Shown here one piece after another: positions 1 to 8,004 of a stretch of 18,478 nucleotides of DNA (the first letter of the stretch is position 1; every line of letters starts with the position of its first letter). A program made the translations under genes and the position numbers. This DNA comes from Methanobacteriota archaeon. GTDB taxonomy: Archaea > Thermoplasmatota > DTKX01 > GCA-020343715. The DNA lies in the NCBI GenBank assembly GCA_030597775.1, contig JAUVRF010000005.1:1-18478 (forward strand). The letters are read 5' to 3'. Under the pieces are notes generated by a model. That model worked only from the letters and a program-made list of their open reading frames with translations. It had not been told where the DNA came from and made no database searches.

Positions 1-453
1 AAGAAGATCGAGGTCGAGGCCCCCGAGCCCGAGAACCTCATCCCCTCTGCCTACGCTGGTGCGGACGTGGTGCTCAAGAAGGGAGACACGTGGACCTTCC
101 TGGGGACCGGCACGGACCAGGACGGGCGCGTGGTCGCATACGAATGGGACCTCGACGGGAATGGTGCCTTCGATACCTACAGCGAATCCGATGGCAACCT
201 GAACTATGTCTTTTCAGAAGTGGGCTACAGGACCCTGAGGTTCCGGGTGACCGACGACCGGGGTGGCATGGGCTTCGACACCGTGACCGTCACGGTCCTG
301 GACCCCAAGGGCGACGATAACAGCACGCCCGGCATGCCGTCGTTCATCGTTATCATGATCATCTGCCTTGCAGCGGTCCTCGCAAAGAGGGGTGAAATCA
401 GGGTTACTGGCAGCGGTACCGAGACTGAGAACGAGGAACTAAGTTTTAAATAA
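1..453 (+). CDS. PKD-domain surface protein, C-terminal end (5' truncated)
   Basis: The reading frame is open from the first base, so only the last 150 residues are visible and the start lies outside the window. Residues around 22-100 of the visible part form a PKD-type Ig-like domain: it holds the typical YEWDLDGNG core and ends in a strand-rich RFRVTDDRGG...DTVTVTV stretch. A Pro-Gly motif (TPGMPS) then precedes a hydrophobic segment of about 15 residues and a basic KR, an arrangement like archaeal C-terminal sorting signals (PGF-CTERM type), although a polar tail of about 24 residues follows, so a plain transmembrane anchor is equally likely. PKD domains usually sit outside the cell and mediate protein or polysaccharide contacts. 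The pilin-like gene starts 29 bases downstream, so the protein may belong to the pilus locus. It ends at TAA, the only TAA stop seen in the window. Confidence 0.85.
   Translation, partial: KKIEVEAPEPENLIPSAYAGADVVLKKGDTWTFLGTGTDQDGRVVAYEWDLDGNGAFDTYSESDGNLNYVFSEVGYRTLRFRVTDDRGGMGFDTVTVTVLDPKGDDNSTPGMPSFIVIMIICLAAVLAKRGEIRVTGSGTETENEELSFK
443..452 (+). promoter_or_regulatory. Candidate TATA box for the pilin-like gene
   Basis: An AT-rich stretch, GTTTTAAATA, stands out from GC-rich surroundings and overlaps the last codons and stop of the PKD gene. Its centre is about 35 bases before the ATG at 483, which would place the transcript start near 474 and give a leader of about 9 bases. The pilin and pilus genes could therefore be transcribed independently of the PKD gene. 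The AT richness could instead come from the Phe-Lys-stop codons. Confidence 0.4.
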
Positions 454-482
454 GGCCAGGAGGCATTGGTGGGCGGTTAGTC

Positions 483-1343
483 ATGAGAATGGTAACCTGG
501 AGGAGGGAAGAGGACGCAGTCGCTAGTAGCATAGGCACTATGCTGGCGATACTCGTCATCCTTACCATGCTCACCGTGGTGACCACCGGATGGGCTCCAG
601 AATGGACCAAGTCCAAAGAATCGGAGCACATGCGGGTGGTCGAGTCACAGTTTGCCAGCCTGAAGGCCCTCCTGGACCAACTGAGCCTCAGCGACAACAC
701 CGAGGCACTGGTCTCCACTCCCATCACCCTGGGCTCGGAGGGGGTTCCCATGTTCTCGGCGGATTCGACAGGTACGATCTCGCTTAGGACGGCTACCAAT
801 AACAACAACTTCAACACATTATCGGTGGAGAACTCCACCGGATTGCACCAGCGGGTCGCGTACGGCTCGATCATGTACGAGAGCCAGAACACCGAGTACA
901 TCGACCAGCAGTTCATCTACGAGACCGGCGCGATAATCCTCAAGCAGCCCGACGGCGAGCTGATGATCACCGGGCCCAGCCTCATCATCCAGAACCTGAC
1001 CCGGGGCCTCAAGGTGTCCCTTGTCCTGATGTCCATCTACAGCGACGGGTCCATATACACCGGCAAGGGCACCGTGGGCATCAACTGCCGCCTCGTCCAG
1101 GAGAGCATCGTCTCGACCGAGACGTGGAACCCCACGGAGACCCTGCACATCAACGTGACCTCCACGGTTTACGAGGCCTGGTACGATTACTTCGCCCGGG
1201 TGGTTCCGGACTCGGGCATCGAAAGTGGCGATTACGACCTGAGCGTGGACGAGGCAACCGGCACCGTCCACCTGACCCTCAGGAACGTCTACCAGCTGAT
1301 AACCGATTACGTGATACTCGGTTCCAGCCTAGACCTGACCTAG
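483..1343 (+). CDS. Type IV pilin-like (class III signal peptide) secreted protein
   Basis: The 286-residue protein begins with a short charged leader (WRREEDA) followed by a hydrophobic helix of about 22 residues. The DA/VA junction at residues 11-14 fits the archaeal prepilin peptidase (FlaK/EppA/PibD) consensus, so cleavage after Ala12 is expected, leaving a hydrophobic N-terminal helix that packs in the pilus core. The rest is a beta-rich, Asn/Thr/Ser-rich ectodomain of about 250 residues with several N-X-S/T sequons, large for a pilin. The N-terminus also resembles archaeal DUF7289-type pilin-like proteins. Position directly before the ATPase and platform genes supports a (pseudo)pilin role. 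The ATG at 483 is chosen because it keeps the full leader; ATG 489 is possible. The gene ends at TAG, and a second in-frame stop (TGA) follows three codons later. Confidence 0.72.
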   Translation: MRMVTWRREEDAVASSIGTMLAILVILTMLTVVTTGWAPEWTKSKESEHMRVVESQFASLKALLDQLSLSDNTEALVSTPITLGSEGVPMFSADSTGTISLRTATNNNNFNTLSVENSTGLHQRVAYGSIMYESQNTEYIDQQFIYETGAIILKQPDGELMITGPSLIIQNLTRGLKVSLVLMSIYSDGSIYTGKGTVGINCRLVQESIVSTETWNPTETLHINVTSTVYEAWYDYFARVVPDSGIESGDYDLSVDEATGTVHLTLRNVYQLITDYVILGSSLDLT

Positions 1344-1374
1344 ACAAGAAAATGAAGAAATAGGAGCGGATAAA

Positions 1375-3195
1375 ATGGCTGATCCAACCACCCTCGATGG
1401 GGGAGCAACGGGCGTCGAAGAGGAAGTGCCCGATATCGACTCAGTGGCGGAGGACATCCGCAAGAAGGCCGAGGACGAGGCCGCCAAGATAGAGTTCCAC
1501 GAGGACAAGGCCAAGGAGGCCGGGTTCCGCCTCGATGTCTGGAAGGCCGTGGAGAACCTGCGTAACGACTGCATCACTGCCCGGTACAAGTGGCAGAAGA
1601 AGCCCCGGCGCATAAGGCTCCCCAAGGCGATGTCGGCCGAGGAGATGGAGGGCAAGTACCAGGAGAAGCGGGTCCCCACCGTCATCCCCAGGATCACCGA
1701 GGATAACTGGGAAGAGATCGAGATCCAGCCCATCATGGAGCCCTACAGCTTCATCCGCGTCCGGTACAACAAGGAGAACCATGAGTACCTCTACGAGGTC
1801 ATCGAGCCCCAGCTCACTGAGGAGGAGGAGAAGCTCCTGGAGTTCCTGAAGGACACCCTCTTGAAGACGCTGGAGTACACCCTCGAGGACGCCACCACCA
1901 AGGACAAGGAGGAGTACCTCCGCAAGTCCGTCGACGCGCTGCTCATCTCCCGGAACATACGCCTCGAGGACGTGTCCAAGGACCGCATCATCTACTACAT
2001 CATCCGCGACTTCATCGGGTACTCCGTCATCAACGTGCTCATGGTCGACCCGCAGATAGAGGATATATCCTGCGACGGTCCCGCCATTCCCCTTTTCATC
2101 TACCACAGGAAGTACCACTCCGTCCGGACCAACGTGATCTTCAAGAACGACCACGATCTGGACAGTTTCGTCATCGGCCTGGCGCAGCGTTGTGGCAAGC
2201 ACATCTCTGTGGCGGACCCCCTGCTGGACGCGACGATCCCCGACGGTTCCCGTCTGCAGGCGACCCTGGCCCGTGAGGTGACCACCCGTGGTTCCTCTTT
2301 CACCATCCGTCGGTTCAGGGACAACCCCTTCACCCCACCGGACATCATCCGGTTCAAGACCATGTCAGTGGAGATGGTGGCCTACCTCTGGCTTTCCATC
2401 GAGCACGGCGAGTCCATTCTCATCTGCGGAGGGACGGCATCGGGCAAGACCACGACGCTGAACGCGCTGCTGCTGTTCGTCCCACCCCAGCACAAGATCA
2501 TCACTATCGAGGATACTCGTGAGATCAACCTGCCCCACGAGAACTGGATCGCGTCCCTGACACGTGGTGGCTTCGGCGCCAGGGGCGCGGACGGAAAGGC
2601 CGCGGGCGAGATCGACATGTTCGAGCTGCTGAAGGCGGCGCTTCGCCAGCGTCCCCAGTATCTGATGGTCGGTGAGGTCCGTGGTAAGGAAGCGCAAACC
2701 CTCTTCCAGGCTATGGCCACCGGTCACACCGTGTACTCCACCATGCACGCCGACTCCGTCAAGTCGATGGTGCACAGGTTGGAGAACCCGCCCATATCGC
2801 TGCCCCGTATCCTGCTGAGCAGCCTCAACATCGTGCTGCTCCAGGCCCAGGTCCGTGTGGGCAAGGGCATGGCCCGTCGTGTCCAGAGCATCGTCGCGCT
2901 CGTGGGCATCGAGCCCCAGACCAACGAGCTCATCACCAACTCGGTCTACAGCTGGTCGTCCGCCGACGACGTGTTCATCTACAATGGGCATTCGTTCATG
3001 TTCGAGAAGATCATGAACAACCAGTCCATGACCTCCGAGCAGATGAAGGAGGAGTTCAAGCGCCGATGCGACATAATCGAGTGGATGCGAAAGACGAACG
3101 TCCGAAACTACCGGGATGTGGCTAAGATAGTGTCGGGTTACTACAAGGACCCGGATACCACGATCGAACGCGTGCGCCAGGATCTGTACGGTTAG
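1375..3195 (+). CDS. Type IV pilus/archaellum-type assembly ATPase (FlaI/GspE2 family)
   Basis: This 606-residue cytoplasmic ATPase should power assembly of the pilus-like filament. The charged N-terminal part (about 1-170) is family-specific; the N2-like domain follows (about 190-330, with the family-typical RDFIGY, EDISCDG and PDGSRLQAT stretches), then the RecA-like core. Walker A is GGTASGKT at 352-359 (Lys358), the Asp box is TIEDTREIN at 377-385 (Glu379, Asp380), Walker B with its catalytic Glu is LMVGEVRG at 430-437 (Glu434), and the His box is TGHTVYSTMH at 449-458. All catalytic motifs are intact. AGGAG lies eight bases before the ATG. The gene follows the pilin-like gene and is 10 bases from the first platform gene, so they are one operon. 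Archaellum ArlI and Epd/Tad-type ATPases are close relatives; the two separate platform genes point to an Epd/Tad-like rather than a classical archaellum system. Confidence 0.93.
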   Translation: MADPTTLDGGATGVEEEVPDIDSVAEDIRKKAEDEAAKIEFHEDKAKEAGFRLDVWKAVENLRNDCITARYKWQKKPRRIRLPKAMSAEEMEGKYQEKRVPTVIPRITEDNWEEIEIQPIMEPYSFIRVRYNKENHEYLYEVIEPQLTEEEEKLLEFLKDTLLKTLEYTLEDATTKDKEEYLRKSVDALLISRNIRLEDVSKDRIIYYIIRDFIGYSVINVLMVDPQIEDISCDGPAIPLFIYHRKYHSVRTNVIFKNDHDLDSFVIGLAQRCGKHISVADPLLDATIPDGSRLQATLAREVTTRGSSFTIRRFRDNPFTPPDIIRFKTMSVEMVAYLWLSIEHGESILICGGTASGKTTTLNALLLFVPPQHKIITIEDTREINLPHENWIASLTRGGFGARGADGKAAGEIDMFELLKAALRQRPQYLMVGEVRGKEAQTLFQAMATGHTVYSTMHADSVKSMVHRLENPPISLPRILLSSLNIVLLQAQVRVGKGMARRVQSIVALVGIEPQTNELITNSVYSWSSADDVFIYNGHSFMFEKIMNNQSMTSEQMKEEFKRRCDIIEWMRKTNVRNYRDVAKIVSGYYKDPDTTIERVRQDLYG

Positions 3196-3205
3196 GGGGA
3201 GAAAG

Positions 3206-4231
3206 ATGCCACCCCGGGTCAACAACATATTCAAGCGCTTCGAGACCAGCCTTAGTGACTACACCAAGGTGAAGACGACCGAAGAGGAAGAGACGGACCT
3301 GTCGGAGGTCCCTCACGTCATTAGGCTCCCCAAGGGCGCCTTCCCGGCCCCTGAGAAGCTGACCAAGTGGCAAAGGATGTGCCGCAACCTCATGGGGGAC
3401 TTCGTTGAGAAGTTCGCCAAGTACAACCCCACCCTCGAGACGAACCTGGTCAAGGCCCAGATGGGCATCAGGTACGAGGACTACATCGCCGTCATATGGA
3501 TGAACACCATAGTAGCGACCGTTCTGTGGATAATCTTCTCCGTCATCATGGGCATCATAGTCTCGGTACTCGAGCTGTCCACGTCGATCTGGATCATGAT
3601 GACCCTGCTCCTGACCCTGCTGCCAGTAGGCGTCTACGCCTACACATACATGGCACCAGGTATGCGTGCCAATGCCCGGAAGAACAACATCGACAAGCGC
3701 ATCTCGTACGCCATGAGCTTCATCGCTGCCATGGCCTCTGCGGACGTCAACGTGGACATAATCTTCAAGGAGCTCTCACGCCAACCCATATACGGGGAGA
3801 TCCAGAAGGAGGCCCAGTGGATCAACCGTGACATCGACCTGATGGGAGTGGACACCCTCACCGCCCTTCAGGATGGAGCGGCCAGGACCCCCTCGGACAA
3901 GTTCCAGGACTTCCTCCAGGGCGTGGTCACCACCGCCCGGTCGGGAGGCAAGATGAAGCCATTCTTCATCATGAAGGCGGACCAGTACATGAAGGAGCGG
4001 CGCATCGAGGAGAAGAAGCTCATCGAGACCCTTGGCGTGCTGGCAGAGTCCTTCGTGACCGTCGTCGTGGCCGCCCCCCTGTTCCTTATCGTCATGATCT
4101 CGCTGATGGCGACCATGGGCTCCGGCGGCACCGATTACATCACGTACCTGTACGCCATCGTGTTCGGGATGATCCCCATGAGCCAGATAGCATTCATAAT
4201 ACTCATCCAAGGGATGACCGAGGAGGTGTGA
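3206..4231 (+). CDS. Pilus platform membrane protein, T2SF/TadB-TadC-like, first of a pair
   Basis: The 341-residue protein has a charged cytoplasmic N-terminus, two membrane helices at about 94-118 and 127-150, a cytoplasmic helical domain at about 155-270 of T2SF type (opening DKRISYAMSFIAAMASADV, with a QDFLQGVVTTARSGGKM stretch), and two further helices at about 275-303 and 312-338. This is the architecture of half an archaellum ArlJ/FlaJ, the inner-membrane platform that receives the ATPase's stroke. GGGGGAG overlapping the ATPase stop codon supplies the ribosome site for ATG 3206. Its last bases overlap or abut the next gene, whose ribosome site lies inside this one, so translation is probably coupled. 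No archaellum-specific genes (arlG, arlF, arlH) are adjacent. Confidence 0.88.
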   Translation: MPPRVNNIFKRFETSLSDYTKVKTTEEEETDLSEVPHVIRLPKGAFPAPEKLTKWQRMCRNLMGDFVEKFAKYNPTLETNLVKAQMGIRYEDYIAVIWMNTIVATVLWIIFSVIMGIIVSVLELSTSIWIMMTLLLTLLPVGVYAYTYMAPGMRANARKNNIDKRISYAMSFIAAMASADVNVDIIFKELSRQPIYGEIQKEAQWINRDIDLMGVDTLTALQDGAARTPSDKFQDFLQGVVTTARSGGKMKPFFIMKADQYMKERRIEEKKLIETLGVLAESFVTVVVAAPLFLIVMISLMATMGSGGTDYITYLYAIVFGMIPMSQIAFIILIQGMTEEV

Positions 4232-4233
4232 TC

Positions 4234-5229
4234 TTGGCGGTCGAGACCCCCCCGATGGACGCGCCGGGAACCGGCATGGCCCCGGTGAAGAAGCTTCCCG
4301 ACGCCGACGAGGACACCATGGACCTGGTAAAGGAGTTCCAGGACCAGCTTCGCGAGGGCACCATCAACGTCCAGAGCCTTGTCTTCATCATGGTAGGCCT
4401 TGGCGTGGCCCTGTGCTTGATCATCGCCGTGCTGCTCGGCACAGAGACGATCTCCATGGGCCCCCTGAAGGCCATCGACTTCATCGTGATCGGCCTCCTG
4501 GTCGCCCTGGGTCCCCTGGGCATGATAATGGGCATGGAGACCAAGCGCATCGCGAACATCGAGAAACGCCTTCCCGATTTCCTTCGTGACTTGGCAGAGG
4601 CAGGCAGGTTCGGAATGACCCTGTCCAACGCCATCGTGGCCGCGTCCAAGGGCGAGTACGGATACCTCACCCCCGAGATCCGGCGCATGGCATCCCAGAT
4701 CTCCTGGGGCGTCAGCGCGACCGAGGCCCTGGTCCTCTTCGCAAAGCGCGTCGATACCCCCCTCATCCACCGCGTCACTGGTCTGATAATCAAGGCGGCC
4801 GCAGCGGGCGGCAACATCGCCGACGTGCTGACCATGTCATCTGTGGACACCAAGGAGTCCCAGACCCTGATGGAGGAGCGGAGCACCACCATGAGCACGT
4901 ACGTGATGGTCATATACATCGCGTTCTTCGTGTTCCTGGTGACGGTCCTCATCCTCAACAAGACCTTCCTGCCCGCCATGGAGGAGGCGACCGCCGAGAG
5001 TGGACTGTCCGACGTGGACCTGTCCAACGCCCCCACCACGGTGGTCATCTCCGGGGATCTCATCCCCCAGATCAAGTCCCTGTACTTCTACGCGGCCCTG
5101 GTCCACGCCGTAGGCGACGGGTTGTTGGCGGGCGTCATCATGTCAGGGAAGGTGAGCGACGGTATGCGCCACAGCTTCATCATGGTGCTGACCTCCTGGA
5201 TCATCCTGCGTGGCATCGCCGGTGCCTGA
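4234..5229 (+). CDS. Pilus platform membrane protein, T2SF/TadC-like, second of a pair
   Basis: The second T2SF-type platform protein has 331 residues from the start chosen here. Helices lie at about 46-70 and 80-101, the cytoplasmic T2SF domain at 112-210 (opening LPDFLRDLAEAGRFGMTL; the stretch KAAAAGGNIADVL is typical of the family), and further helices at 222-244, 284-303 and 312-330. A GTG at 4228 overlaps the upstream stop by four bases, but the strong AGGAGG at 4221-4226 would sit directly against it; the TTG at 4234 has a seven-base spacing and is preferred. Together with the preceding gene it makes up what is one duplicated protein in archaellum systems. It ends at TGA, and the downstream frame shows no coding composition. 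Confidence 0.87.
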   Translation: MAVETPPMDAPGTGMAPVKKLPDADEDTMDLVKEFQDQLREGTINVQSLVFIMVGLGVALCLIIAVLLGTETISMGPLKAIDFIVIGLLVALGPLGMIMGMETKRIANIEKRLPDFLRDLAEAGRFGMTLSNAIVAASKGEYGYLTPEIRRMASQISWGVSATEALVLFAKRVDTPLIHRVTGLIIKAAAAGGNIADVLTMSSVDTKESQTLMEERSTTMSTYVMVIYIAFFVFLVTVLILNKTFLPAMEEATAESGLSDVDLSNAPTTVVISGDLIPQIKSLYFYAALVHAVGDGLLAGVIMSGKVSDGMRHSFIMVLTSWIILRGIAGA

Positions 5230-5323
5230 GACAAAGGTGCAATGGGTCCAGTTATGCACGATGGGTATCAGGGATCCGTACGTGATCGGGGCCTGATGGG
5301 ACCGTTCGTCCTGCCCACCAACA

Positions 5324-5440
5324 TCAACCGTGAGCAGGCTCGCTCTCGTGGCTGGGCTCCATCGCCCTGTCCCTCTCGGACTTGCGTCTCCGGATGAACT
5401 TGAGGGTCTCCACCGCAGACCGGTGGATAACGAGGGCGGG
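5324..5440 (-). other. Coding-like continuation of the six-helix protein past an in-frame TAG
   Basis: Past the TAG at 5441-5443 the same frame runs 38 codons to TGA at 5324-5326. By hand count 32 of the 38 third positions are G or C, as in real genes here. The translation begins PALVIHRSAVETLKF, followed by a basic RRRK run and a polar, acidic tail, which suits a cytoplasmic tail after the last membrane helix. Openness alone is weak evidence in GC-rich DNA; composition and residue character are the stronger points. It could be a remnant of a recently shortened C-terminus or a readthrough product. Confidence 0.45.
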
Positions 5441-6130
5441 CTAGAACACCCACCGGCCCAGGATGGGAAGGACCAGGAACAACGTCAACCAGGCGAAGAC
5501 ATAGATCACCAGGAACAGGTCCCCGAGGGTGGTTCCCGTCATCGACGGGCCGAAGGCCAGCCAGCCCAGCCCCATAAGCATGGCGCCCAACATGTGGACC
5601 AGGCCGTACACGTGGAACAGGTTCAGGTTGACGGTCTGGAAGTTCTCGTACACCCTGTAGTTCTTGATGAGCCTCACCATCAGTATCATGAGGATGAGCA
5701 TGAACACGCTGGAGATCAAGAAACCAGAGTAGTTGACCCTCAGGAACTCGAAGTGGGGCATGAACATGCCGAACTCCCCAGCGAGGAACCGCTTGCTGAT
5801 GGGATTGACCTCCTCGATGGGGGTCCACAGGAGGGTCAACCGCCAGGAGAGGGTCACGATGGTCCAGATGGCGAAACCGATCGCCATCTTCTGAGCCTGG
5901 TTCCGTATCGTGTCATGGTACTTGGCGAAGGCCCAGAAGCCCATGGCCAAAAATCCACCGGCGATGATATCGAGGACCAGGATCGTCCACTGGACCGGAT
6001 AGAAGGCCGACTTGTGGGGTTCAGGGTCGCCCCTGGAGAAGATCAACATGATCGTGTAGATGATAAGCAGCGTGTTGAACGCGATGAGGAGGGCGAAGCC
6101 CGTGAGCAGGCCCAGCCGGGCGATGAACAA
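5441..6130 (-). CDS. Six-helix integral membrane protein of unknown function
   Basis: I do not recognise the family. The 229-residue product has six predicted membrane helices at about 6-31, 43-69, 81-105, 128-155, 167-195 and 201-229, with short loops and no obvious cofactor-binding motif beyond scattered His residues. It starts at a TTG with GAGGAG nine bases upstream, 29 bases after the stop of the glycoside hydrolase gene, so the two are surely cotranscribed. The annotated end is a TAG exactly at the end of the last helix (GRWVF), leaving no cytoplasmic tail; the same frame continues for 38 coding-like codons. If the TAG is read through, the protein is 268 residues. It may act with the hydrolase at the membrane, for example in uptake or anchoring, but nothing in the sequence shows this directly. 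Confidence 0.75.
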   Translation of the reverse strand: MFIARLGLLTGFALLIAFNTLLIIYTIMLIFSRGDPEPHKSAFYPVQWTILVLDIIAGGFLAMGFWAFAKYHDTIRNQAQKMAIGFAIWTIVTLSWRLTLLWTPIEEVNPISKRFLAGEFGMFMPHFEFLRVNYSGFLISSVFMLILMILMVRLIKNYRVYENFQTVNLNLFHVYGLVHMLGAMLMGLGWLAFGPSMTGTTLGDLFLVIYVFAWLTLFLVLPILGRWVF

Positions 6131-6159
6131 GGCACGGGTCTCCTCCTGGCTCAGGACCG

Positions 6160-7887
6160 TCAGGTCACCCCCTCGGGCTTGGGCTCTATCGTGATCAAGA
6201 CCACACCCGCGATGGGCAACGTGACCTTGAAGTCAGGTGGCGTGAAGGTCTTGGACTCGGAGGTCGTGGGAAGGGGCGATGTCACCGCGCTTCCGGCCAG
6301 GTTGTTGCTGAGAACGCTATCGAAGTGTATCGTCCTTGTGCTCACCTGCATCGGACCCGAAAGACCCTCGATCTCCAGGTTGATCTTGCAAATGACCTCA
6401 CGGTCCAGGTCCCGGTTGACCAAAAGGATCTTGATGGTCGAGCTTCCCGAGTCCAGGGTGCCGATGGCGCTTACCACGGGCACGTCCTTGTGACCCGGAA
6501 GCTCCTTCTCCACCACCGCGTCGAATGTTATGGGGTGCAGGTCTGATATCGCAAGGGGCTTGCCCCCCTGGAGCTCCGTGCACATCTGGAACGCGAAATA
6601 GCTGGGGGACCGATGCCAGGTGTCCACGTGGACCTGGTCGAAGTCGGGATTTATCATCAAGGCGGAGTAGGTGGGCGTGTTCAACTGACCGAAGCACGCG
6701 TACTCCACGGACCTCACACCGTCCCGGAGGGCGATGTCAAGGAACTGCATGGCCATGTCCGCGGTCATCAGGGCCGATCCGGCGTTCGCTGAGATCGGGA
6801 TGTTCCACCCCTCCTCGCCGTAGAACGGCTCGTAGAAGGCGATGGCGAGAGGAATGCCACCATCCCGAGGGTCCTCCATCTTATCGATCAACCTCCGAAG
6901 GTCCCGCAGGTCCTCGGACAGGGAGGCGTAGACATCCGCATAGGAATAGGTGTACAGGTCCTGGAAGTTCATGAGGGACCCGATGGCCGGCAGGTTGACC
7001 TTCACGACCACGTAGTCGTAGTAGTTGAGCTCCGAACCGTCGATGATCAATGGCAGTCCCGCGATCTCGTCGAGGAAGTTGATGTTCCAGTTGACATCCG
7101 CCGAGGACCGCTCCAGGTCCGGGTCCAGGACCATCCAAGCACCCACCCTGATGGACCTGTCCACCGTCTTCATGGAACGGGAGTAGTCCTTGAGCATCTT
7201 GGCGTACTCTGTCCCGTACCCGATCTCAGATGCAGGAGCGTCCTTCCAGTAGCTGGGGCGGTATGGTTCGTAGCCGATCTCCCAGTGGGTGATCCCGTAG
7301 GGGACGGGATAGCCGTTGGCGGTGCGCTCCTTGCCGAGCCTCCGGTCGGACGGGTCATTGCAGTACGAGACCCAATCACTTGCCAGCTCGGCGGTACCCG
7401 TGTTGACGTTCGTCACCATCACGGAGCTGGCGTCGGCGTAGTCCACCAATTTGTAGAACTCGTCGGTGCCGAAGAGGGATTCCTGGGGTTCGCCACCGTG
7501 GGTGGGATTCTTGCCCCGGTCGTCCAAGATGCCGACGCCCAGGGTCCAGTTGTAGTGCTGGCTCAACCGTCCCGCCGGGAACCTCAGATAGCTGGGGTCA
7601 AGGCCGATGAGCTCCCCCACCGGTGTCGGGTTGAAGAGCCCTCGCTGAGGATTGTAGAGCCCGTAGGCGTTGTTGGGCCAATCGATGGAGGCGCCAAGGA
7701 GGGAGGGTATGACGGTGTCGGGTTCACCAGCAGGGTCCCTGACCACCAGGGAGACCTCCAGATCATCGGCGGTGAAGGGTACCCAGTAGCTGGAATACAT
7801 GACTGGCATGAACAGAATGAGCGCCACGACAGCCCCCGATATGACCGACAGTCTCACCAAGAACCTCCCCAGTATCCACTCTACCAT
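6160..7887 (-). CDS. Membrane-anchored glycoside hydrolase, GH51/clan GH-A-like
   Basis: The 575-residue protein has an uncleaved-looking N-terminal membrane helix at about 11-32 and then an extracellular catalytic region. Motifs recall alpha-L-arabinofuranosidases of GH51: LRFPAGRLSQHYNW at 101-114 (family LRWPGG...YxW), NVNTGTAELASDWVSYCN at 160-177, and HWEIGYE at 201-207, where Glu207 fits the acid/base. AFYEPF at 350-355 offers Glu353 as nucleophile. A beta-rich C-terminal domain (about 450-570) suits the usual accessory sandwich. Clan GH-A enzymes have Asn before the acid/base Glu; here it is Tyr206, so the substrate or mechanism may differ. The ATG at 7887 lies about 24 bases from the centre of a clear TATA box, so the transcript is probably leaderless. 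Cleavage of plant or microbial polysaccharide side chains is likely; the exact substrate is unknown, and related GH39 or GH79 families are not excluded. Confidence 0.7.
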   Translation of the reverse strand: MVEWILGRFLVRLSVISGAVVALILFMPVMYSSYWVPFTADDLEVSLVVRDPAGEPDTVIPSLLGASIDWPNNAYGLYNPQRGLFNPTPVGELIGLDPSYLRFPAGRLSQHYNWTLGVGILDDRGKNPTHGGEPQESLFGTDEFYKLVDYADASSVMVTNVNTGTAELASDWVSYCNDPSDRRLGKERTANGYPVPYGITHWEIGYEPYRPSYWKDAPASEIGYGTEYAKMLKDYSRSMKTVDRSIRVGAWMVLDPDLERSSADVNWNINFLDEIAGLPLIIDGSELNYYDYVVVKVNLPAIGSLMNFQDLYTYSYADVYASLSEDLRDLRRLIDKMEDPRDGGIPLAIAFYEPFYGEEGWNIPISANAGSALMTADMAMQFLDIALRDGVRSVEYACFGQLNTPTYSALMINPDFDQVHVDTWHRSPSYFAFQMCTELQGGKPLAISDLHPITFDAVVEKELPGHKDVPVVSAIGTLDSGSSTIKILLVNRDLDREVICKINLEIEGLSGPMQVSTRTIHFDSVLSNNLAGSAVTSPLPTTSESKTFTPPDFKVTLPIAGVVLITIEPKPEGVT

Positions 7888-7904
7888 AGATGGATGGCCC
7901 AGGT

Positions 7905-7920
7905 ATTTATTTAAGCCTTT
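7905..7920 (-). promoter_or_regulatory. Archaeal promoter of the glycoside hydrolase gene
   Basis: Read on the minus strand, AAAGGCTTAAATAAAT gives a purine-rich BRE followed by a TATA box. Its centre is about 24 bases before the ATG at 7887, the usual archaeal distance to the transcript start, so the message would begin at or next to the start codon. Confidence 0.65.
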
Positions 7921-7938
7921 CCAAGCTGGGTACTGGCT

Positions 7939-7948
7939 TTGGTACCAA
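7939..7948. repeat. 10-bp perfect palindrome
   Basis: TTGGTACCAA is a perfect palindrome placed about 25 bases upstream of the hydrolase TATA box, in the divergent region between the hydrolase and the zinc-ribbon gene. A dimeric regulator could bind it; at ten bases it may be chance. Confidence 0.3.
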
Positions 7949-8004
7949 CACCCCTCTCACCCCAATAGATCGGTCCTTCGACCGCACCCTTCGCTACCAA
8001 TTCG

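Noticed and set aside
3206..5229. Frameshifted single archaellum ArlJ gene
   Set aside because: Both halves have complete N- and C-termini, their own ribosome sites and full helix sets, so they are two genes rather than a broken one.
5230..5396. Open frame continuing past the TGA of the second platform gene
   Set aside because: Third codon positions show no G/C preference in the first 30 codons, and the later part is antisense to the other gene's tail, so it is open by chance.
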